Below the pieces are notes generated by a model. It made no database searches, was not told the origin of the DNA, and saw nothing but the letters and a program-made list of their open reading frames with translations. Shown piece by piece: positions 50,484 to 59,476 of a stretch of DNA of 64,000 nt (position 1 is the first letter of the stretch; the number at the start of each line of letters is the position of its first letter). A program made the translations under genes and the position numbers. The stretch spans positions 62,001 to 126,000 of the forward strand of contig NZ_JAMKYL010000004.1 of the NCBI RefSeq assembly GCF_027158465.1, written 5' to 3'. The stretch is from Oxalobacter paeniformigenes. Lineage in GTDB: Bacteria > Pseudomonadota > Gammaproteobacteria > Burkholderiales > Burkholderiaceae_D.

Positions 50484-51821
50484 ATGAAACCTGTTATCGC
50501 TTTGGTGGGCCGTCCCAATGTCGGCAAATCCACGCTATTTAACCGGCTGACACGCTCAAGGGCAGCGCTGGTCGCCGATTATCCCGGTCTGACCCGCGAT
50601 CGTCACTATGGTGAAGGAAAGATGGGGGACAGGCCTTTTCTGGTCATCGATACCGGTGGCTTCGAACCTGTCGTCAAGGAAGGTGTTTTGCAGGAAATGG
50701 CAAAACAGACGAAACAGGCGGTGGCAGAGGCCGATGTGGTGGTTTTCATCGTCGATGGACGTCAGGGGATTACGCCGCATGACAAGGCCATTACCGATTA
50801 TCTGCGCAGATGTGATCGTCCCGTCATTCTGGCGGTCAACAAGGCCGAAGGTATGAAATATACGGCTGTCGTGGCCGATTTTTATGAACTGGGGCTTGGC
50901 GATCCGCTCGTGATTTCGTCGGCACATGGCGACGGTGTCTATACATTGCTTGACGAGGCGCTGAAAAGGGTACCGGAAGCTGTGCATGAGTCGGATGAAG
51001 AAGCGCAAACGGAACAGTCGTCAATCAGGCTGGCGATCGTCGGGCGTCCCAATGTCGGCAAGTCAACCATGATCAATGCCCTTCTCGGTGAAGATCGGGT
51101 CATCGCATTCGACTTGCCAGGAACGACACGCGATGCGATCGAAATACCTTTCGAGCGCGATGGAAAACACTATACGCTGGTCGATACGGCAGGCTTGAGA
51201 AAACGCGGGAAAGTCTTTCAGGCAATCGAAAAATTCTCGGTTGTCAAAACCTTGCAGGCCATATCGGAAGCGAATGTCGTACTGTTGCTGCTCGATGCAC
51301 GACAGGATATATCGGAACAGGATGCACATATTGCAGGGTTCGTGCTGGAAAGCGGTCGTGCGCTGGTCGTCGGTATCAACAAATGGGATGGCCTTTCTCA
51401 GGACAAACGCAAGGAAATTCGTTCCGAGGTCGAGCGCAAGCTTCATTTTCTTTCTTTTGCAAAATTCCATTATGTCTCGGCGCTGAAGGCGACGGGTATC
51501 GCTTCACTGATGCGTTCTGTCGATGCAGCGTATGCCGCAGCCATGGCGAAATTGCCAACGCCACGTTTGACAAGAGTTCTGGAAGAAGCGGTCGCTCACC
51601 AACAGCCACCACGTCGCCAGGGGTCCATCAGACCGAAATTGCGCTATGCCCATCAGGGTGGCCAGAATCCGCCCGTGATCGTGATTCATGGCAACAGTCT
51701 GGAAAATGTCGGCGACGATTACAAGCGTTATCTGGAAAAGCATTTCCGGGATGCCTTTTCGCTGGTGGGTACGCCTTTGCGCATCGAATTCCGTTCAGGA
51801 AAGAATCCGTTTGCAAAATAA
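50484..51821 (+). CDS. der: Ribosome-associated GTPase Der (EngA)
   Basis: GTPase for 50S subunit assembly. 445 residues with two tandem GTP-binding domains, each with a GRPNVGKST P-loop (residues about 8-16 and 185-193) and NKAEG/NKWDG specificity motifs, and a C-terminal KH-like domain (RTPLRIEFRSGKNPF-like end). It follows bamB after three bases. Confidence 0.97.
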   Translation: MKPVIALVGRPNVGKSTLFNRLTRSRAALVADYPGLTRDRHYGEGKMGDRPFLVIDTGGFEPVVKEGVLQEMAKQTKQAVAEADVVVFIVDGRQGITPHDKAITDYLRRCDRPVILAVNKAEGMKYTAVVADFYELGLGDPLVISSAHGDGVYTLLDEALKRVPEAVHESDEEAQTEQSSIRLAIVGRPNVGKSTMINALLGEDRVIAFDLPGTTRDAIEIPFERDGKHYTLVDTAGLRKRGKVFQAIEKFSVVKTLQAISEANVVLLLLDARQDISEQDAHIAGFVLESGRALVVGINKWDGLSQDKRKEIRSEVERKLHFLSFAKFHYVSALKATGIASLMRSVDAAYAAAMAKLPTPRLTRVLEEAVAHQQPPRRQGSIRPKLRYAHQGGQNPPVIVIHGNSLENVGDDYKRYLEKHFRDAFSLVGTPLRIEFRSGKNPFAK

Positions 51822-51965
51822 TCGGTTTCTGCATGGTGCAAACCATAATTTCGGGAAGCAAATAGGGTATAGTTGACCTGTTTCGATGTATGGTTTTATT
51901 TGCGGCACAACGAGCCGTATTCAGTCTCCAATATCCAACAACAATTATTATTCATGGAGTCAAAT

Positions 51966-52205
51966 ATGAGTGTGAACAAGGGACAGATGTTGCAGGATCC
52001 TTTTTTGAACATCCTGCGCAAGGAGCATATTCCTGTTTCCATTTACCTGATTAACGGCATCAAGTTGCAGGGACAGGTCGAATCGTTCGACCAGTATGTC
52101 GTCTTGCTGCGCAACAGTGTGACGCAAATGGTTTACAAGCATGCCATTTCGACGGTGGTACCTTCCCGTGCGATCAGCCTGGGGATGGATGAGGAAAATG
52201 CCTGA
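51966..52205 (+). CDS. hfq: RNA chaperone Hfq
   Basis: Hexameric Sm-like protein that supports small-RNA pairing with mRNAs. 79 residues with the Sm1 LQDPFLNILRKEHIPVSIYL and Sm2 VYKHAISTVVPSR motifs. The ATG at 51966 follows GGAG; the C-terminal tail is short compared with the 102-residue E. coli Hfq, typical of betaproteobacteria. The 144-base gap before it has TATAGT at 51878-51883, a candidate promoter. Confidence 0.97.
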   Translation: MSVNKGQMLQDPFLNILRKEHIPVSIYLINGIKLQGQVESFDQYVVLLRNSVTQMVYKHAISTVVPSRAISLGMDEENA

Positions 52206-52231
52206 TCTTTTCCTGAAAGCGGGTTGCTGAC

Positions 52232-53371
52232 ATGACGAAAGCCATTCTTGTCGGTGTGGATTTCGGAAAAGGTGATCATGCCGGAAGTCTTGAGGAACTG
52301 ACCCTTCTGGCGCGTTCGGCCGGTGCGGAACCTGTTTTTACCGTGACCGGCAAGCGCTCCAGTCCCGATGCCGCATTCTATATCGGCAGCGGCAAGGTCG
52401 ACGAGGTAGCGCAAGCGATTCATCTGTACGGAGCCGAGCTGGTGATTTTCAACCATGCGCTTTCGCCCGCGCAGCAGCGCAATCTTGAAAAACGATTGCA
52501 TATCAATGTAGTGGACAGAACCAGTCTGATTCTGGATATTTTTGCGCAGCGCGCCAAAAGCCATGAAGGGAAAGTCCAGGTGGAACTGGCCCAGTTGCAG
52601 CATCTGATGACACGTCTGGTTCGCGGATGGACCCATCTGGAACGGCAAAAAGGCGGTATCGGTTTGCGTGGGCCGGGTGAAACACAGCTTGAAACAGACC
52701 GCCGTCTTATCGGTGAGCGGGTTCGCATGCTTCGGACACGTCTGTCGAAATTGCAGCGGCAACGTGAGACACAGCGGCGCTCGCGCAATCGCAACCAGAT
52801 ATTTTCGGTTTCGCTGGTTGGCTATACCAATGCCGGCAAGTCAACGTTGTTCAATACGATGACGAAAGCGGGTACTTACGCCGCTGATCAGCTTTTCGCT
52901 ACGCTGGATACGACATCCAGACGGATTTATCTGGAAAACGTCGGCAATGTAGTGATTTCGGATACCGTCGGTTTCATCCGCGAATTGCCGCACCAGCTGG
53001 TTGCCGCGTTCAGAGCGACGCTGGAGGAAACCATTCATGCCGATCTTTTGCTCCATGTGGTGGATGCTGGCAATCCGATGCGCAATGAACAGATCGAACA
53101 GGTCAATCTTGTGCTGGAAGAGATCGGCGCAGACAGGATTCCGCAACTGCTGGTCTGGAACAAGATCGATGTGGCCGGCCTGAAACCGGGTATCGAGCGG
53201 GACGAGTATGGTAAAATCAGACGCGTCTTTGCCAGCGCAAGAACCGGTGAAGGGCTGGATTTGTTGCGAGAAGCCATCGCCGAATATGCCAAAGACGAAA
53301 AAGACGCCCGTTCAGGTGATATGGATGAAAGAAACAGACCTGACAATCATTCCGATATTGCCAGTATTTGA
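52232..53371 (+). CDS. hflX: GTPase HflX
   Basis: Ribosome-splitting GTPase of 379 residues. An N-terminal HflX domain contains GLRGPGETQLETDRR, the GTPase domain has a P-loop GYTNAGKST, DTVGFIRELPHQLV and NKID. It follows hfq and precedes hflK, the conserved hfq-hflX-hflKC order. Confidence 0.95.
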   Translation: MTKAILVGVDFGKGDHAGSLEELTLLARSAGAEPVFTVTGKRSSPDAAFYIGSGKVDEVAQAIHLYGAELVIFNHALSPAQQRNLEKRLHINVVDRTSLILDIFAQRAKSHEGKVQVELAQLQHLMTRLVRGWTHLERQKGGIGLRGPGETQLETDRRLIGERVRMLRTRLSKLQRQRETQRRSRNRNQIFSVSLVGYTNAGKSTLFNTMTKAGTYAADQLFATLDTTSRRIYLENVGNVVISDTVGFIRELPHQLVAAFRATLEETIHADLLLHVVDAGNPMRNEQIEQVNLVLEEIGADRIPQLLVWNKIDVAGLKPGIERDEYGKIRRVFASARTGEGLDLLREAIAEYAKDEKDARSGDMDERNRPDNHSDIASI

Positions 53372-53398
53372 TTTGAACCATCTCACATAGTGTTTAGC

Positions 53399-54643
53399 AT
53401 GCAGCCTTCACCATCATCCGATTTGCACAAACCGGAGCCGTTTCGTGACGATCTGTTTGGACATGGGCAGGGTTTCGGAGACGAGAAACCACCTGATGTC
53501 GAAAAGATGTGGAAGGATTTCAACCGCAAGTTGAACAATCTTTTCAAATGGGGAAAGAAACGCGACAGGCAGGAAGATCCGGACAATGATCCCTACAATG
53601 ACCGGGACACGCGTCCGCGTGCGCTCAAGATCGCGTTTTGCCTGATTCTTTTCATCGCGATCGTTTTCTGGGCCGGTACCGGTTTTTATTCAGTACAGGA
53701 AGGCCAGACGGGCGTGGTCATGACGTTCGGCCGTTTCAGCGGCTTCACTCAGTCCGGTATCAACTGGCGTATGCCATGGCCAATACAAAGCCATGAAGTC
53801 GTCAATGTTTCGCAGGTACGTACCGTCGAGGTCGGGTATCGCAACAATCTTCGCAACAAGCAGCTCAACGAGGCGTTGATGTTGACGAACGATGAAAATA
53901 TCGTCGATATCCAGTTTGCGGTCCAGTACCGGTTGAAAAATGCGGCTGACTGGGTGTTCAACAATCGCGATCAGGAAGACATGGTCAGACAGGTGGCCGA
54001 GTCGGCTATCCGTGAAGTTGTCGGGCGCAAGAAAATGGATTTCGTGCTGTATGAAGGTCGTGACCAGATCGCGACTGAAGCGCAGCAGATCATGCAGCAG
54101 ATTTTCGACCAGTACCATTCAGGCGTGATGGTCACGAATGTGACCATGCAGGGTGTGCAACCCCCCGAACAGGTACAGGCGGCATTCGACGACGCAGTCA
54201 AGGCCGGACAGGATCGGGAACGTCTCAAGAACGAGGGACAGGCCTATGCCAACGATGTGATACCGAAAGCAAAGGGTGCTGCAGCCCGTCTGAAAGAAGA
54301 AGCAGAGGCATACCGGCAAAAAGTGATCGCCAATGCCGAGGGCGATACATCGCGTTTCAAACAGATTGTCGCGGAATACCAGAAAGCGCCAGCGGTCACA
54401 CGAGACAGAATGTATCTGGAAACGATGCAACAGATTTTCGCCAATACGACCAAGCTGATGATCGATACCCGTGCGGGCAACAATTTGTTGTATTTGCCGC
54501 TGGACAAGCTGGTTTCTCAGACCGGTACGACTGATTCCGGTACGGATACAGCATCTTCCACGGTGTCGGCGGAGTCGCCGGCATCGAACGGTCGCGTCGA
54601 ACGGGAGCGTGCGCGTGATGACCGCTCAAGAGGAGGAAGATAA
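53399..54643 (+). CDS. hflK: FtsH protease modulator HflK
   Basis: SPFH-domain membrane protein regulating FtsH with HflC. 414 residues: a Pro/Asp-rich N-terminus, a transmembrane helix (about residues 77-97), a band-7 domain with GQTGVVMTFGRF and ESAIREVVGRKKMDF, then a coiled-coil tail. ATG at 53399; a GTG nine bases upstream is an alternative. The TAATG overlap with hflC indicates coupled translation. Confidence 0.93.
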   Translation: MQPSPSSDLHKPEPFRDDLFGHGQGFGDEKPPDVEKMWKDFNRKLNNLFKWGKKRDRQEDPDNDPYNDRDTRPRALKIAFCLILFIAIVFWAGTGFYSVQEGQTGVVMTFGRFSGFTQSGINWRMPWPIQSHEVVNVSQVRTVEVGYRNNLRNKQLNEALMLTNDENIVDIQFAVQYRLKNAADWVFNNRDQEDMVRQVAESAIREVVGRKKMDFVLYEGRDQIATEAQQIMQQIFDQYHSGVMVTNVTMQGVQPPEQVQAAFDDAVKAGQDRERLKNEGQAYANDVIPKAKGAAARLKEEAEAYRQKVIANAEGDTSRFKQIVAEYQKAPAVTRDRMYLETMQQIFANTTKLMIDTRAGNNLLYLPLDKLVSQTGTTDSGTDTASSTVSAESPASNGRVERERARDDRSRGGR

Positions 54644-55515
54644 TGAAGTACGTTATCGGCTTTTTCATTTTTGCCGTCATGGCGCTGACAGTGGGAACGG
54701 GGCTTTTCGTGGTGGATCAGCGGCAGTACGCCATCGTCTTCGCCATGGGTGAAGTCAAGGAAATCATTGAGGAACCCGGCCTGTATTTCAAGTTGCCTGC
54801 ACCGATGCAGAACGTACTGTTTCTCGACAAGCGGATTTTGTCCACCGAAACCCATGAGCCGGACAGGATCATCACGGCTGAAAAAATGAACATTCTGGTC
54901 GATTCCTATGTCAAGTGGCGCATTGTCGATCCGAAGCTGTTTTATGTCAGTTTCGGCGGGGACGAGCAGCGGACACAGGACCGGATGGCACAGATCGTCA
55001 AGGCGGCGCTGAATGACGAGATCACCAAACGCACGGTCAGCGAAGTGATTTCAGGCAATCGCGACGAGATGATGGCAGCCGTGAAAAACAAGATGGCACG
55101 CGAGACGGAACATATCGGTGTGGAAATCATTGATGTACGCCTGAAGCGTGTCGATTATGTCGAGCAGATCAATCATTCCGTGTTCGAACGCATGAAATCT
55201 GAACGTACCCGTGTGGCCAACGAATTGCGCTCGATCGGGGAAGCCGAGTCGGAGAAGATTCGTGCGGATGCAGACAAGCAACGGACGGTCATTCTTGCGG
55301 AAGCGTTTCGCGATGCGGAGAAAATAAAAGGGGAAGGCGATGCCAAGGCGGCGCGCATTTATGCGAGTGCGTTTGGCAAGAATCCTGAGTTTTATCGTTT
55401 TTATCGCAGTCTGGAAGCCTACAAGGAAAGTTTCAAAAACAGGAAAGATATTCTGGTCGTCGATCCGAGCTCCGAATTTTTCCGTTACATGAAGCATCCG
55501 AAAGGCGCAAAATAA
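54643..55515 (+). CDS. hflC: FtsH protease modulator HflC
   Basis: Partner of HflK. 290 residues with an N-terminal membrane anchor (about 1-22), SPFH domain starting DQRQYAIVFAMGEVKE, and an alanine/glutamate-rich coiled coil (KSERTRVANELRSIGEAESEK). AGGAGG lies just before its ATG. The small DUF2065 gene often found after it is absent here. Confidence 0.94.
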   Translation: MKYVIGFFIFAVMALTVGTGLFVVDQRQYAIVFAMGEVKEIIEEPGLYFKLPAPMQNVLFLDKRILSTETHEPDRIITAEKMNILVDSYVKWRIVDPKLFYVSFGGDEQRTQDRMAQIVKAALNDEITKRTVSEVISGNRDEMMAAVKNKMARETEHIGVEIIDVRLKRVDYVEQINHSVFERMKSERTRVANELRSIGEAESEKIRADADKQRTVILAEAFRDAEKIKGEGDAKAARIYASAFGKNPEFYRFYRSLEAYKESFKNRKDILVVDPSSEFFRYMKHPKGAK

Positions 55516-55577
55516 TCTTTTTTGCGTACAAAGCGCTTCTTTGTATTATCATTAAAATTTTTTGCTGAATGTGAATC

Positions 55578-56741
55578 ATGCCTAACTGGCTTTTACCGGA
55601 ATTTATCGCGGACGTGCTACCGTCCGAAGCACGCAAGATGGAAGATTTGCGGCGTGTCATTCTTGATGAATTCCGTTCGTACGGTTATGAACTCGTCATT
55701 CCGCCCATGCTGGAGTATCTTGAATCACTCCTGACCGGTGTGGGACAGGATACGGAAATTTATACCTTCAAGCTGATCGACCAGCTGTCCGGCCGTACCA
55801 TGGGGGTTCGTGCCGATATGACGACACAGGTTGCCCGGATCGATGCACACTTGCTCAACCGCAATTCTGTGACGAGATTGTGCTATGCAGGCAGTATCCT
55901 GCATACCCGTCCATCCGGATTGCAGGCGACGCGAGAACCCTTGCAGATCGGAGCCGAAATATTCGGTTACCAGGGTATCGAGGCGGATGCCGAAATACAG
56001 GCACTTGCCCTGTCGTCCCTGAAAGCCGCGGGTATCGCGGGGGTCTGTCTGGATCTGAGCCATGTTGGCGTACTGAAAGCATTGATCGCCAGCGATCCGC
56101 TTGCGCAACTCTTTGAAGCACAACTTTTCGATCTTCTGGAAACGAAAGATATGCCAGGGCTGATCGAATTGACAAGAGATTTCCATGCCGATACCAGAAA
56201 GGCATTGCTGGCATTGCCGGATATGTATGGCGATACCAATGTACTCGATGAAGCGCGCAAGGTCTTGCCGGATACAGAAGGAATCGCCAAAGCACTTGGC
56301 GAGCTGGAATATCTGGCCGAACAGGCTGACAGCAAGCGTGTGACGATCGATCTGGCAGACATGCATGGCTATCATTATCATAACGGTGTCATGTTTGCGG
56401 CTTACGTACCGGGTCTGCCCAATGCGATTGCACGAGGCGGGCGTTATGACCATGTCGCCGAGGCTTTCGGGCGTTCACGGCCTGCGACAGGTTTTTCCAT
56501 GGATTTGAGGGAATTGGCGCGGATATTGCCGTCAGCCGAAAAACGTCATGCCATTCTGGCTCCATGGAATAATGATGCATCGTTGCAGCAAAAGATCAGG
56601 GAGTTGAGGGCATCGGGAGAAATCGTTGTTTACGGATTGCCGGATTCACGGTCGGAACATGATGAATTTGTCTGCGACCGGTATCTGGTACAGGAAGCGA
56701 ATGGCGGTGGTTGGATTGTAGAAACAGCAAGTAACGAATGA
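55578..56741 (+). CDS. hisZ: ATP phosphoribosyltransferase regulatory subunit HisZ
   Basis: Histidyl-tRNA-synthetase paralogue needed with short HisG for the first step of histidine synthesis. 387 residues: PNWLLPEFIADVLPSEARKMEDLRR at the N-terminus, the class II remnants RTMGVRADMTTQVARID and YAGSILHTRP. It lacks the C-terminal anticodon-binding domain of HisS. The gene precedes purA with ATGA overlap, the usual beta/gammaproteobacterial arrangement. Confidence 0.94.
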   Translation: MPNWLLPEFIADVLPSEARKMEDLRRVILDEFRSYGYELVIPPMLEYLESLLTGVGQDTEIYTFKLIDQLSGRTMGVRADMTTQVARIDAHLLNRNSVTRLCYAGSILHTRPSGLQATREPLQIGAEIFGYQGIEADAEIQALALSSLKAAGIAGVCLDLSHVGVLKALIASDPLAQLFEAQLFDLLETKDMPGLIELTRDFHADTRKALLALPDMYGDTNVLDEARKVLPDTEGIAKALGELEYLAEQADSKRVTIDLADMHGYHYHNGVMFAAYVPGLPNAIARGGRYDHVAEAFGRSRPATGFSMDLRELARILPSAEKRHAILAPWNNDASLQQKIRELRASGEIVVYGLPDSRSEHDEFVCDRYLVQEANGGGWIVETASNE

Positions 56742-58051
56742 GTGGAGATATGGCCAGAAACGTAATAGTAGTCGGAACTCAATGGGGCGATGAGGGTAAA
56801 GGTAAGGTTGTCGACTGGTTGACAGACCATGCCCAGGGCGTTGTCCGTTTCCAGGGTGGCCACAATGCAGGCCATACACTGGTGATCGGCGGTCAGAAAA
56901 CGGCATTGCAGCTGATTCCGTCCGGTATCATGCGTCCGGGTGTCGCCTGCTATATCGGAAACGGATGTGTGCTGTCCATTCCTGATTTGCTAAGGGAAAT
57001 CGACAAGCTCGAGGCGCTTGGTGTCGAAGTCATGTCACGACTGAAAATTTCCGGAGCCTGTCCGCTGATTCTTCCGTACCATACCGCACTCGATCTGGCA
57101 CGTGAATTGAGAAGAGGCGATGCCAAGATCGGTACGACCGGCAAGGGTATCGGCCCGGCCTATGAAGACAAGGTCGCTCGCCGTGCCATCCGTGTCGCCG
57201 ACCTGCTCAATCCGGAACGCTTCGCAGAAAAGCTGAAACAGAACATGGATTATCACAACTTCGTTCTGGAACACTATCTCAAGGTCGAACCGGTCAATTA
57301 CCAGAAGACCCTCTCGGATGCACTGGCAGTGGTACCGCGTATCAAACCGCTGATCGCTGATGTGTCGCTGGCGCTCAATCAGGCATATGAATCCGGCGCC
57401 AACCTGCTTTTCGAAGGCGCTCAGGGCAGCATGCTCGATGTCGATCACGGAACCTATCCGTATGTCACGTCCAGCAATTGCGTGGCGGGCAATGTTTCGG
57501 CCGGTGCGGGTATCGGGCCGGGGATGCTCAATTACATTCTGGGGATCACCAAAGCCTACACGACCCGTGTCGGTTCAGGTCCTTTCCCGTCGGAATTGTC
57601 CACCGACGAAGGTGTCGGCAAGCATTTGTCCGTGGTCGGCATGGAGTTCGGTACCGTAACCGGACGGCCGAGACGTTGTGGCTGGTTCGATGCAGCCCTG
57701 TTGCGCCGTTCCGCACAATTGAACGGCTTGAGCGGTTTGTGCCTGACCAAGCTTGATGTGCTTGACGGACTGGATACCATCAAGATTTGCGTCGGTTACA
57801 AGCTTGATGGAAAGGAAATCCCGATTTTCCCTGCCAATGCGGAAGATGCCGGACGCTGCGAACCGATCTATGAAGAATTGCCAGGCTGGAAAGAAAACAC
57901 GATCGGCACGAAATCCATGGATGCACTGCCGAAGAATGCACAAGCCTATATCAAGCGTATCGAGGAACTGGTCGGCAAGCCGATCGACATGGTATCGACC
58001 GGTCCGGATCGCGAAGAAACGCTGGTTTTGCGCCATCCGTTCAAGGTTTGA
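56738..58051 (+). CDS. purA: Adenylosuccinate synthetase
   Basis: Joins IMP and aspartate using GTP in the first step towards AMP. 437 residues with GTQWGDEGKGKVVDWLTD, the FQGGHNAGHT loop, GNGCV, the GTTGKGIGPAYEDK signature and TKLDVLDGLD. The start is the ATG overlapping the hisZ stop (56738), or the in-frame ATG at 56750, which has GGAG only two bases away. A strong terminator follows. Confidence 0.96.
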   Translation: MSGDMARNVIVVGTQWGDEGKGKVVDWLTDHAQGVVRFQGGHNAGHTLVIGGQKTALQLIPSGIMRPGVACYIGNGCVLSIPDLLREIDKLEALGVEVMSRLKISGACPLILPYHTALDLARELRRGDAKIGTTGKGIGPAYEDKVARRAIRVADLLNPERFAEKLKQNMDYHNFVLEHYLKVEPVNYQKTLSDALAVVPRIKPLIADVSLALNQAYESGANLLFEGAQGSMLDVDHGTYPYVTSSNCVAGNVSAGAGIGPGMLNYILGITKAYTTRVGSGPFPSELSTDEGVGKHLSVVGMEFGTVTGRPRRCGWFDAALLRRSAQLNGLSGLCLTKLDVLDGLDTIKICVGYKLDGKEIPIFPANAEDAGRCEPIYEELPGWKENTIGTKSMDALPKNAQAYIKRIEELVGKPIDMVSTGPDREETLVLRHPFKV

Positions 58052-58064
58052 TCCAAACGGATAT

Positions 58065-58092
58065 AAAAAAGCCGGCATTTGCCGGCTTTTTT
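58065..58092. terminator. Bidirectional terminator between purA and pbpG
   Basis: GCCGGC-ATTT-GCCGGC flanked by six A and six T, so it can terminate both convergent transcripts. Confidence 0.92.
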
Positions 58093-58106
58093 GTTGCGGT
58101 AATGGA

Positions 58107-59240
58107 TCAGACATTCGGGTCCGGATGGATTGAATCAGGATGGGTCAGCCAGTTGTGGATACGTTGTGCGTCTGCCAGACGTGCTCCCTTGCCCTTGGAG
58201 TCCAGAAAAACCATGACGATAGGACGTCCCTGGATAATAGCTTGCATGACCAGACATTGTCCTGCCTCGGAAATATAGCCGGTCTTCTGCAGGCGGATGT
58301 GCCAGTTCGGATTGTGAACCAGTCCGTTGGTATTGCCGTAGTGCATTTCGTGCATACCGTCATCGACGGAATAGTACGTATCGGTCGAATATTGCCTGAG
58401 GATCGGATGCTGGGCGGCAGCCATGACGAGTTTCGCCAAATCACGTGCGCTGGCCATGTTGCCGCTGGAAAGCCCGCTGGAATCGACATACTGCGAGTCC
58501 GACATTCCCAGCATTTGTGCCTTGATGTTCATGGCATCGACAAAAGCGGGTAACCCACCCGGATAATTTCTGCCAAGTGCTGCCGCAGCGCGGTTCTCGG
58601 AACTCATGAGCGCAAGATGCAACAGGTTGGCGCGGGTCATTCGGGTACCGACCTTCAGGCGCGAGCTGGTATATTTCTTCGTATCGACATCGTCTTCCGT
58701 GATTTCGAGAACCTCATTCATGTCCTGCATGGACTCGACGACGACCAGACCGGTCATCAGTTTGGTGATCGAGGCCATCGGCAGAGCGATATTGCCGTTT
58801 TTCTCGAACAGGATTTCCAGGTTCGATTCATCCAGAACCAGTGCGGCGTTGGATTTCAGGGATAACGGATCGTAGGTGTCTTTGAGACCGGCCAGATCAC
58901 CGAAAGAATATCTTGGAGCAACCGGTGCTGTGCGTCTGAATGAAACTTTCCGGTAAGTCATCCTGTTTTTTCCACGCAGGTTGCGTTTATCCAGCGAAGC
59001 CAGTTTTTTGGTGCTGCGACCGTTTTTCGTCGAGACAATGCGTGCCTTTCTGTTTTTTGATTGGGCGGTGTTTTGTCGTGCGACAGGAGATGTGCGGTTA
59101 CTTTTGCGTTGCGGAGCGGTTTTAGCCGCTGTTTTTCGTGCAGGAGCCTTTGCGGTTTTTTGGGAAGCAGCCAGTCCGGGGGTGGCTGTGAAAACGCACA
59201 AGATGATCAGTGACAATAATCCGCTTATGATTTTGTGCAT
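58107..59240 (-). CDS. pbpG: D-alanyl-D-alanine endopeptidase (PBP7 type)
   Basis: Periplasmic peptidoglycan endopeptidase of the S11 family. 377 residues: signal peptide (about 1-24), an unusual basic Lys/Arg/Ala-rich stretch (about 26-113), then the catalytic domain with SxxK (Ser157-Lys160, MASITKLMT), SSEN and KTG (LQKTGYISEAG). It lacks the C-terminal DacA domain, matching PBP7. The basic segment could bind wall polymers or DNA but its role is unknown. Confidence 0.92.
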   Translation of the reverse strand: MHKIISGLLSLIILCVFTATPGLAASQKTAKAPARKTAAKTAPQRKSNRTSPVARQNTAQSKNRKARIVSTKNGRSTKKLASLDKRNLRGKNRMTYRKVSFRRTAPVAPRYSFGDLAGLKDTYDPLSLKSNAALVLDESNLEILFEKNGNIALPMASITKLMTGLVVVESMQDMNEVLEITEDDVDTKKYTSSRLKVGTRMTRANLLHLALMSSENRAAAALGRNYPGGLPAFVDAMNIKAQMLGMSDSQYVDSSGLSSGNMASARDLAKLVMAAAQHPILRQYSTDTYYSVDDGMHEMHYGNTNGLVHNPNWHIRLQKTGYISEAGQCLVMQAIIQGRPIVMVFLDSKGKGARLADAQRIHNWLTHPDSIHPDPNV

Positions 59241-59476
59241 GATAACGCTCCTGTAGACAAGGCTTTCAGTATACCCAAAAAGTCAGTTGGCCAGAACGGA
59301 AAAAATGTAAAAACTGAGAAATGGCAAGCAGTTACCGTCAATAGTTGTTTCATTACATGTAGAGAGCGGCATTTCGTTGGTCAACGGATTACATTACGGT
59401 TCTGCTATATGCGGACGACGATTTTCATGACCGGTGGATGTTATGATTATGACTTTATGAAAGGGTTTTTTATCCG
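59241..59476. promoter_or_regulatory. Divergent pbpG/smc control region
   Basis: A 236-base gap that must hold both promoters. On the plus strand TTGGTC near 59378 and GCTATA near 59404 are weak promoter candidates. No gene, repeat or strong hairpin is visible. Confidence 0.3.

Noticed and set aside
55516..55577. Possible DUF2065 gene between hflC and hisZ, usual in relatives
   Set aside because: The gap is only 62 bases with no open frame; the gene is simply absent. A weak TACAAA/TTTGTA hairpin lies here instead.
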